A stretch of DNA of 64,000 bases from Hemileia vastatrix (taxonomy: Eukaryota; Basidiomycota; Pucciniomycetes; Pucciniales; Zaghouaniaceae), in the NCBI GenBank assembly GCA_030280995.1, contig JASXTE010000002.1:8635183-8699182 (forward strand), in the 5' to 3' direction. The translations under genes and the position numbers were made by a program. Shown here one piece after another: positions 35,069-42,849 of the stretch (position 1 is its first letter; the number at the start of each line of letters is the position of its first letter). Under the pieces are notes generated by a model that worked only from the letters and a program-made list of their open reading frames with translations, was not told the origin of the DNA and did not search any database.

Positions 35069-35951
35069 TTTGTTTTATTTCTCTCACACTTCAACTGTTC
35101 ATATATATTTGTACATAAAATTTACAATAATTTCCTGTATTTCATTACTCTATCAATCATTACTTGAATTTTTGTATTTTAATGTTAAATATTCTTTTTT
35201 TAAATAAAATTTTCATGTCTCCTTTGAAAATTTGACGATCCCCTACCCCTGGATTTTTTTGAAGTAAGGGGTGGGTATCACCAAAATTCTTTCATTTCAT
35301 GAATCTTGAAATTCTTATTTAAAACTTTGGCTTTACTACCCCCTGCATTCTACCGGTATCCCCAAAATTCTTACACTTCAAGAATTTCACAAGTCTTATA
35401 AGAAATTTTGGCAAAACCCCCCATGGATTTTATTGAAGTAAGGGACAGGTATCACCAAAAAAATTTCACCAAAATATTTAAAAGTCAAAAAAATTCTATA
35501 TCTGTTTTAAAAATTTGGCAATACTCTCCCCTGCATTTTGTTGAAGCAAGGGGTGGGTATCACCAAAATTTTTCTAAGTCATCAATTTCACACGTCAGAT
35601 TTGAAAATTTGGCAATACCCCCCCCCTGCATTTTATTGAAGTAAGGGGTGGAAGTCATCTAAATTTAATATAATTACATAAATTATTAAATAAATATTTA
35701 ATATATATCAATTTCCCTAGTTTAAAGTAATTTCAATTTCTCAAGCCAAAATGCAGATCAAATCTAGAAACAAAATTTTGGGACTTTCCACAGGTATAGG
35801 CTAGAGGAACCCCATGAAACAAATAAATGTTATCATGATTACCTGTTATACAACCAAAGGTCATTGGCTCATCACTTTACTTGAGCAAATTTTTATATAA
35901 AAAATATTTATTAAAAATTTATGAAAAAATATAGAATTTTCAATGACAACT
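35069..35951. repeat. 3' flank of the SANT gene and about five ~100-bp repeats
   Basis: Between 35224 and 35660 a phrase close to TTTGGCAATACCCCCCTGC ... TTGAAGTAAGGGGTGGGTAT recurs about five times (near 35228, 35325, 35405, 35512 and 35603). The copies contain both a C-rich and a G-rich run, so each could fold on itself. The rest is AT-rich. No gene is seen. Confidence 0.65.
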
Positions 35952-37250
35952 CTAATCCCCATAATTTTTGGATCTAGATAACGTTTTTTTAAATTGATTA
36001 ACTTTACCTTCTTTCTTTACCTTGTTGATTCTTTGAATCAACTTATGACTGATTTGAAATGAGCAACCAAAATGTGTTAAATCTTGACAGGATTCCAAAC
36101 CAGGAGGAGCTTTGGTTGTTTGATGATTATCCTTAGAAGAATTCCAAATAGTTTTGATGATACCATTTCCCAAACCAAAATCAATGATGCACCTGTGGTC
36201 TGGAAAATATAAACCATGTCCTTTGATTTTAGCTGGAGATGGTATTGGTTGGCTAGTTATTGGATTGATATATGGAAATATACCAAAAGTAAGAAAATTG
36301 GTGTCATTCCAATCGATATGAATCCTATTGTGGAATCCAGAATGAGTGATAATAACATTAGAAAATAAAAGATATTTGTGGCTGATATCTTCCCATTTGG
36401 AGTCACACCAATTCGGTATTCCAACTTTGGTTGCAAGTTCATGATTTTCTTCAAATGCTTTATTACAGAGCTTTTTGAGTCTAAGGGCAAGAAAAGAGTT
36501 AAAGGAAGGTAGAGTGTCACATAAGCAAAAATCTTCATCTTTTTGAGCTTTAGTGATGTTCTTGACCAATGAATATATGCCTATATAAATGAAATAAGTG
36601 AAATGATATTAAGAATGGAAAAAAATTATTAGACATACCAAGAGAATATCCTTTAACAAAACCTTTTCTCCAACCAAATCCAATCATGATACCACCCAAC
36701 AAATTTGTATTCCTTATAGGTAATTGAACCAAAGCCATTTGATAAAGAGTTATGATAAGATCCAATAGTTGATTAAAAGATTCATCTTTTACCCCATCAA
36801 ATGAATGAACTTCCAAAATGATTTGAGCCTTATAATTATTACTGATAACTGCAACAACTCGATCATCTCCAAATTCGGTTAGATATTTGATATCTTCTGG
36901 TAATTTTTTTGGATAATGATTTTTTTTATCTACTTTAGTTTTATGAAAAAAAATGTTTGGGATATGACAAAAATAACTTTCACAGAGAATTTTTTTTTTC
37001 AGATATCTTTTCTTCAGATGAGACTGATTATCTTTAATTTTTTTTTGATGATTTAGAAGAAGAATTTTTTTTTCAGATATCTTTTATTCTGAGGAGACTG
37101 ATTATCATTAATTTTTTTTGATGTTTTAGAAGATGATTGTATTGAAGTTGATTTTGAAGAAGATGATAGAGATGATAAAGACGAAGATGATAAAGAGGAT
37201 AAAGATGAAGATGATAGAGAAGTAAGGGGTGAATCTGAAGAAGAAGACAT
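35952..37250 (-). CDS. TET/JBP-like 2OG-Fe(II) dioxygenase carried by H2, about 413 aa
   Basis: Exon 2 is 36580-35952 and exon 1 lies upstream from 36639; the 58-bp intron 36581-36638 is GT-AG and joins ...KGYSLG to IYSLVKNITK. Catalytic features: metal motif H-x-D in RIHIDWND, then GHGLYFPDHRCIIDFG...GIIKTIW, and the distal His in DNHQTT, in the order known for fungal TET/JBP-type oxygenases; the C-terminal THFGCSFQISHKL is also typical. Members oxidise 5-methylcytosine or thymine in DNA; substrate here is inferred. The N-terminus from ATG 37250 is a Ser-rich tract followed by a basic segment that is tandemly duplicated (DNQSPQNKRYLKKK / DNQSHLKKRYLKKK). The two halves are in different frames across an A9 run near 37065-37073, so a one-base slip (biological or sequencing) must be assumed, or the start lies elsewhere. 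Confidence 0.75.
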
Positions 37251-37740
37251 TTTTTTGATCTGAAAAAAATTTAAATGTCAAAAAAAAATTCAACACATAT
37301 TTTAAAAAAAAAACTCACATAAAAATATCTTTTAAAATAAAATTTAAAGCAATATCCTTTTTAAAAAAAAAAAATTTAAAAATTTTCAGTAAAAATTATT
37401 TCAAAAAAAAAAAATACAAAAGAAAACCTGAAGTTTGGTTTTAAAAAACCTTCACAGAAAATCCTGTCAAAATAATAAAAAAAAATATATAAAATATATA
37501 AAAAAAATCTGTAAAAGAAAAATCAGAACAAATAAAATTAAAAAAAAATTAATTCAGTAAAATTATTTGTAAGAAAAATTAAAAATTAATATCTAAACCT
37601 TTTTTGTTTTGTAATTTACAAGGAAAGACCTTAACAGAATGTAATAGTTTTTTTTTTCTAAAATTCTGCCAAAAAAAAATAAAATTACATTTTAGTATGT
37701 TTTTTAAAAAATAGGTAAACCCTCTTTAACTCCCATAAAA
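37251..37740. other. AT-rich spacer upstream of the dioxygenase gene
   Basis: Runs of A and T with no frame or repeat that can be named. By position it should include the promoter of the minus-strand dioxygenase gene. Confidence 0.5.
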
Positions 37741-37917
37741 GTCCCCTTTCCTCCCCTTTCTTTCTCTGAAATTACCTCTAAAATCCCTCCCTCCTTGCCT
37801 CTAAACCACCCTCAAATCCCCTCCTTGCCTGTCTCAAAATCCCCCCTTTCCCCCCTCCTTAATTGCCACAAAACCCCCCCAAACTCCCCCATTTCACCAC
37901 TCCTTATATGCCCCCAC

Positions 37918-38113
37918 CCCCGCCCTTCCACTCCCCTTTAGCCACCTCTACCCCCCCTTCTTCTTAACAAACAATCACTAACAATTGTTTGTTAAGTAAA
38001 CAAACCACTAATGATTCGCTAATGATTTGTTTACTTAACAAATGATTGTTAGCAATCCTTTGTTAAGAAGGAGGGGGGGTAGAGGTGGCTAAAGGGGAGT
38101 GGAAGCGGGGGAG
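37918..38113. repeat. Large inverted repeat (~95-bp arms) inside H2
   Basis: The left arm (GCCCTTCCACTCCCCTTTAG ... to AACAAACAATCACTAACAAT ...) is mirrored by the right arm (... ATTGTTAG ... TTAAGAAGGAGG ... CTAAAGGGGAGTGGAAGCGG). The centre is near 38016 in ATGATTCGCTAATGAT, with almost no loop. The inner 50 bp are AT-rich, the outer part is C-rich on one side and G-rich on the other. It could extrude as a long cruciform. Confidence 0.85.
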
Positions 38114-38580
38114 GGGACCTAAAAGGGGGGAAGAAGGGTTTTGAGATGGGTAAATAGAGGAGAAGGGGGGAGAGTTGAGCCACCTAAAGAGAGGGAAAGG
38201 GGGGGTGATGAGGCGCTTAAAGAGAGGGGAAGGGGGGGTCATGAGGCACCTAAAGAGGGGGGAAAGGGGGGATTCGGGAAAGGCAAGGAGGGTGAAATAA
38301 GGGGGTCTTGAGGAAGGTAAAGAGAGGGGAGAAGGAATGACTTGAGGCAGGTAAGGAGAGAGGAAAAGGGGTGAAATGAGGCAGCTAAAGAGGGTGAAGG
38401 AGAGAAAAAAAAAGAAAAAAAAGAGAAAAAAGAGAAAAAAAAAAGGTAGTCTAACCTTGAAGATAAAAAAAAGGACTTACAAAAAAAAATAAAAAAAAAC
38501 AAAAAAAAAAACAAAAAAAAGTAAAATAAAAAAATTCATGATTAGCAAATAAAAAACAAGAAAAAAAGAAAAAAAAAAGA
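38114..38580. repeat. G-rich degenerate repeats and A-rich tract in H2
   Basis: From 38114 to 38400 the phrase TAAAGAGAGGGGAAGGGGGG recurs about six times with variation, pairing in composition with the C-rich field at 37740-37960 on the other side of the inverted repeat. From 38400 to 38580 there are A-runs broken by G. No gene. Confidence 0.6.
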
Positions 38581-39010
38581 CTTACCTGGTGAGATGAGTT
38601 GAGAAAATAAAAGTAATAAAAATATTTGAGTGATGTTTGAGGAGAGGATGAAAAGGATATGAGTGATGAATGGAAAAAAAAAGCACTGACAAAATATGTG
38701 ATTTCATGTTGAGCTGGTGAAAGAAAACCAATGAGCCATCCAAAAAAAAGATCTTCACCGTAAATTCCAAAAAAAAATGAATATTCAACAAACCAAAATA
38801 CCAAACCAAGTGAATGAAGTACACAAAGAGGACATTTGAAGAGTAAAAGAAATAATTTAAAAGGGTGGTGAAGAGAAATGTTGGAGAGTAATAGGCATAA
38901 TGACAGAGTGTATGCTGGTTGAATGAATGTTTTGTGATTCAAGGGAGGGGAGAGCCGGTGCTGGTTTAGGATCCTCTTCTTCATAAAGATCATTCCACTC
39001 ATCCTTTAAA

Positions 39011-40120
39011 TCAGCTAGGATATTGTGGATTATAATGCAAGTCATGATTCAATGATTTGCAGTTTTGATCTCCAATTTTTTTTTGAAATTGGATTCTGAG
39101 CTCCCAAAGACTAGAAAATTGTCCCTTTAAAATACCTATAGCATGTTCAATTTGTACTCTTGATTGGGCAAGGTGATAATTAAATTTAGTTTTGGTGTCA
39201 TTTTCTAAGGTTTCACCACGGAAAGCAGGTATAATGTACTTCCCACTTGCATATGCTGAGTCTGCAAGGAGGTACTTAGATTTGTCAAAGTATGAATCAG
39301 GGGTTTGAGAAATCCTCATTCTTTGGAAGACGGAAGAGTCATGACATGAGCCAGGGCAGCCACTATGAAAAGCAATAAATTTTTTATTGACATCACATAC
39401 AAGTTGAACAGCAATAGAGTATCTAGAAAGAAGATAAAAAGTTAGTTTATGAAGGATGAGAAATTGAAGAAGATTTTGAAGAAACCTTTTTTTGTAATTA
39501 AAATAATGGTTTCCATCATGAGCAGGCTTTTTACTCAAAGGTATAGTTGTGCCATCAACAAATCCTACACAGCCAGGGAAACCTTTGGCTTGCATTACTT
39601 GAGAGGATTCATGTTGCTGTTCTGGAGTTGGCAAAGCAAGTGTTTGAGACTTGAGGGAAAGGATAGAAATCATACAGCTCTTGGTGTATAATATCACGGT
39701 ACCATATCCTATGTTAAAGAGATTATCCAAACGTCTTACAGAAGCACCGTTTCCATTTGAGCCAAAGCAACATAGTGCAACAGCAAGTTGGATGGCAGGA
39801 TTATGCTGTTTGTTATGGGAATTGTTATGAAAGATAGGATGATTGGAGATGAGTTGATAAAGTTTGAAGAAAGAATTGGGAGAAGTTCTAAAAATTTGGG
39901 TGAAGTTTAAATGAGGAATGCTGAGAATGGAGGCCAGATCATATTGGGGATCATGATAAATATTTGGCCCCCTGGTGATGATGTAACACTTTTTGGAAAG
40001 AAAACACATATAAGCTAAAGCATCTTCCAAATAAGAGTCAGATTTATAGTAAAGAACTAAAAGAAAAGTTATAGCATTCATTGTTGAGTGAAGTAGCTTC
40101 CTAGTAGAGAGGTGTTTCAT
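39011..40120 (-). CDS. PIF/Harbinger-type DDE transposase of H2
   Basis: Two exons, 40120-39486 and 39422-39011; the 63-bp intron 39423-39485 (GTTTC...TCTAG) restores NYKK-RYSIAVQLVCD. Joined length is 348 aa from the first in-frame ATG. The catalytic triad is visible: Asp189 in GFVDGTTIPL, Asp266 in LLADSAYASG and Glu304 in QSRVQIEHAIGILKG. The N-terminal part has the helical region before the catalytic core (RRLDNLFNIGYGTV). The usual C-terminal IHNIL block is present at 38857-39045 but in another frame, after an A9 run (about 39084-39092) and a TGA where Trp is expected, so the C-terminus is probably broken. 38581-38856 downstream holds only low-complexity sequence. Confidence 0.88.
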   Translation of the reverse strand: MKHLSTRKLLHSTMNAITFLLVLYYKSDSYLEDALAYMCFLSKKCYIITRGPNIYHDPQYDLASILSIPHLNFTQIFRTSPNSFFKLYQLISNHPIFHNNSHNKQHNPAIQLAVALCCFGSNGNGASVRRLDNLFNIGYGTVILYTKSCMISILSLKSQTLALPTPEQQHESSQVMQAKGFPGCVGFVDGTTIPLSKKPAHDGNHYFNYKKRFLQNLLQFLILHKLTFYLLSRYSIAVQLVCDVNKKFIAFHSGCPGSCHDSSVFQRMRISQTPDSYFDKSKYLLADSAYASGKYIIPAFRGETLENDTKTKFNYHLAQSRVQIEHAIGILKGQFSSLWELRIQFQKKIGDQNCKSLNHDLHYNPQYPS

Positions 40121-40468
40121 TGTTGCCGGTGGAAGGGTTATGTGATGAGGGAAGTGGGAATTCACCGCCAAATGTGCAGTTGGGGTGTGTAGATAGAAAA
40201 AAAACTTAAGTGTTCGCCACCAAAATTAAGTAGCATAGAGTGAGGAAATACTTAAGGATGGCATCAGCATTTATGAGTCATGTGACTTTCTTGCAAATCC
40301 ATCATAGATGAGATGAGTTTGGGATCAGGAATCAGGAATGGAAATTGGGGTATAAGAGGCGGGATAATGCATTATTGTGGATTCCTTATCCACTAGCCCC
40401 AGGGCTAGTGGATTAGAATCTTCCGCAATTAAGAATTTCTGATCCTGGAAAAAAAAATTCCTGATCCC

Positions 40469-40499
40469 TAATTGCGGATCCCTGAACATTGATACCCCC
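40469..40499 (-). repeat. Right terminal inverted repeat of H2
   Basis: Inverse of 33300-33330. Subterminal palindrome ATCCACTAGCCC / GGGCTAGTGGAT at 40388-40413 is shared with H1 and H3. Confidence 0.92.
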
Positions 40500-40514
40500 T
40501 AATATATTATTGAT

Positions 40515-40740
40515 AAGATAAAAAAACAAAAGTGGAACAAATAATTATAAATTGTTATTGAGAAGTAAAGAAGAAAACTGGAATGCTTCATAAGAATTAA
40601 GTAAAACTGTGAGCTGTCACTAAAATGTGTGTAATTTATATAATAGAGGGTATCAATGTTCAAGGATCCACAATTAAATTAATTGCAGATAAAAATCATT
40701 ATACCCCAATTATCTTCTGCAATTATTTTTGCTAATAATA
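40515..40740. repeat. Second copy of H2 left flank plus left end
   Basis: 40515-40650 repeats 33166-33299 (host flank), and 40651-40738 repeats the first ~90 bp of H2 including a mutated terminal repeat (AGAGGGTATCAATGTTCAAGG). The copy breaks at GCTAATAAT, where the inverted end H3 begins. Confidence 0.88.
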
Positions 40741-40868
40741 GGGGGTATCAATGTTCAGGGATCTGAAATTAGGGATCAGAAATTTTTTTTGCCCGGATCA
40801 AACATTATTAATTGTGGAAGATTCTTATCCATTAGCCCTGGGGCTAGTGGGTAAGGAATGCACAATAA
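40741..40868. mobile_element. Inverted Harbinger right end H3, cut by element B
   Basis: GGGGGTATCAATGTTCAGGG followed by the reverse complement of the H2 right end, including the subterminal palindrome (about 40827-40852). It is cut at 40868 by the LTR of element B and continues at 50278-50430. Confidence 0.85.
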
Positions 40869-41593
40869 TGTCACGTGCCATGTGACACTCAAGGCAAAAG
40901 CAGCTCATTAAATCAATAATACAGAGGTCTAAATCCATACTTGAAGTGCAGAAAACAATTCTACATAGCAACTGCAACTTTCCTTTGTGTACTCACTATT
41001 CAACTGCGCTAATCTAAACTTTAAATCTAAATTAGTCAATCTCTCAATAGTTTATTAAGTATCTGTGGGTTATTAACAGGGGTAGTGAGAATTGACGGAA
41101 TGGTTAGTGGAGGATTAAAGGGTTAATGGATGTAAGTGAAGAGGGTCCAGGTGTAACCGGTGTATTTTTGGAGGTCTGTGGTGTGTGGAATGATGGATGG
41201 GTATGAGGTCAATGCAAGGAGGGGTTGGATTTTGGTTCGATATTTCTTTAGAATTAAATTATAAAACATATATATAGTAAATAGTGGTAAAGCTTCAGGT
41301 TAAATCATTATTATTATAAATTTCCTTATTTTTCTCAGTAATCATTTCAAAAAACTTAAATCTTTCATTATTGAGTTTCCAACCCTTTGTGAGATCTTAA
41401 GAATATTAATATTACCTTTAAATTATATTAGAATTCTTATAGAACATATCTTGAAGCAGTAGCTCTTCCTTCAAGTCATCTTTGAATCACTTCTGCAAAC
41501 ATTTCCTCTGTGCTTCAAAGAAGTTTCTAAACTCCTCCCTCCATCTCACTTCCAGGAACACCCTCAAACTTGTGCGTAGGTTGTCCGGTGACA
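40869..41593 (+). repeat. 5' LTR of element B
   Basis: 725 bp. The site AGAATTAAATTATA at 41250-41263 is complementary to the primer-binding site and probably marks the start of R, leaving about 344 bp of R-U5. Confidence 0.93.
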
Positions 41594-41594
41594 G

Positions 41595-41608
41595 TATAAT
41601 TTAATTCT
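41595..41608 (+). promoter_or_regulatory. Self-priming primer-binding site of element B
   Basis: TATAATTTAATTCT begins two bases after the LTR and is the exact reverse complement of 41250-41263. No tRNA-like CCA complement is present at the LTR edge. Fits the self-priming mode known from Tf1/sushi elements. Confidence 0.72.
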
Positions 41609-41668
41609 CCGTAGTTCTCATTCTTTGGCACTACTACGTCCTTTTTTCAGGTGTTTTAAATTCTTTAA

Positions 41669-42490
41669 ATGGCACCTGTTCAACGCCCTCCTCCTACAGG
41701 GGCTACTACTAGGGCTTGCACCAGAGGCAGGCCAACAGCCACATGGCCTGTTTCCTGCACTCACTCCCTGGAACCTCTCAACCTTAGTGAACGGGGACAC
41801 TCAGTCCAATCTGTAGAAGACATCCCCCAGGATTTTGATGATTCTAGCGAGGAAGAAGAAGGAGAGGATACAATGCATGAGGCACCATCTGCCCCTGCTA
41901 CTCACCCTTCTGGTCATCCTTTGCAGCCTGGACTATCTAATTCTCTGGAAGACTTCATGAGACTTTTCATGAAAACCCTTTTAAATCCAACATCTTCAGA
42001 GGGATCAAAATTCAAAACTCCTTCCATGAAATCTCCTGATAAATTTGATGGAGAACATCCAGACAGATTGTGCCCGTTCTTGCAAACCTGCAAGTTCCTG
42101 TTCCATAACGACCAATCAAAGGTTTTTTACGCTTCTTCATTCCTAGCTGGAAAAGCAGCAAGGTGGTTCAAACCTTATCTTCTCATGCTCTCTTAGACAG
42201 AAACCCACTTACTCATTAATGACTGGGAAAAGGTCAAAGACCAACTTTTTACTTTGTTCGGTGACCCTAATGAAACTGACAACGCGGAAATTGAACTTGA
42301 TTTCCTCCGCATGAGTGATAATGGTAAAGCCTCTGAATATATCTTGAACTTCAGAGCACTTCAAACTTGAGTAGGTTGGAATGATGCTGCCCTCAAGTAT
42401 CATTTCAAAAAGGGACTTCATTTGAGGATTCTGGATCAATTAAATCTTCTTGGTCAGAAGATGACTACTTTAACGGATCTAATGGATTGA
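41669..42490 (+). pseudogene. Element B Gag (broken)
   Basis: Starts MAPVQRPPPTGATTRACTRG, parallel to the A Gag, and contains the same capsid-type block. It is stopped by TAG at about 42194 and TGA near 42368, and ends at TGA 42488-42490 like A. The zinc knuckle downstream (near 42750) has lost a cysteine (CMYF for CMYC). Confidence 0.88.
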
Positions 42491-42849
42491 ACCCTCAAAC
42501 TTGACAGCGTTTACCAAGGATGACTACAACATTGTCAATATGCCAACAAATATCAAGGCCTAAATTTTAAATCGGGACCTTCTTCACACCCACGGACAAC
42601 TCAATCCTCCTTGACTCAATCCAAACCCAATAAGGGAAAGGACAAAACTTGACCGAAAATCTCAACGCCAGGCAATATTAGTAAGGTACTGGATCCAAAA
42701 GGGGAACTTAAAGAAGCTGAGAGGAAGATATGAGCAGATAATGGGTTATGTATGTATTTTGGGGGTAAGCACAAGCTAGAAGATTGTGTAAAGTTGAAGG
42801 AAAGAGAAGGTACTAGTTCAAGGTCAAAAAACTAGTAGATAGTTTACTT

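Larger units (their letters stand above)
33300..40499. mobile_element. Complete Harbinger-like DNA transposon H2 with three genes
   Basis: Perfect 31-bp terminal inverted repeats (33300-33330 and 40469-40499, beginning GGGGGTATCAATGTTCAGG). The flanks give a 3-bp target duplication that can be read AAT or TAA depending on where the edge is placed. PIF/Harbinger elements are known for short TIRs, 3-bp duplications and two proteins, a DDE transposase and a Myb/SANT protein. H2 has both (39011-40120 minus, 33665-35068 plus), and in addition a TET/JBP-like dioxygenase gene (35952-37250 minus). At 7.2 kb it is large for the class. The last 12 residues or so of the transposase appear damaged, so autonomy is doubtful. 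Confidence 0.9.

Noticed and set aside
38239..38824. Phe/Ser-rich minus-strand frames upstream of the G-rich field
   Set aside because: Composition-driven by A-runs on the plus strand, with no domain; only the 38857-39045 piece has transposase similarity.
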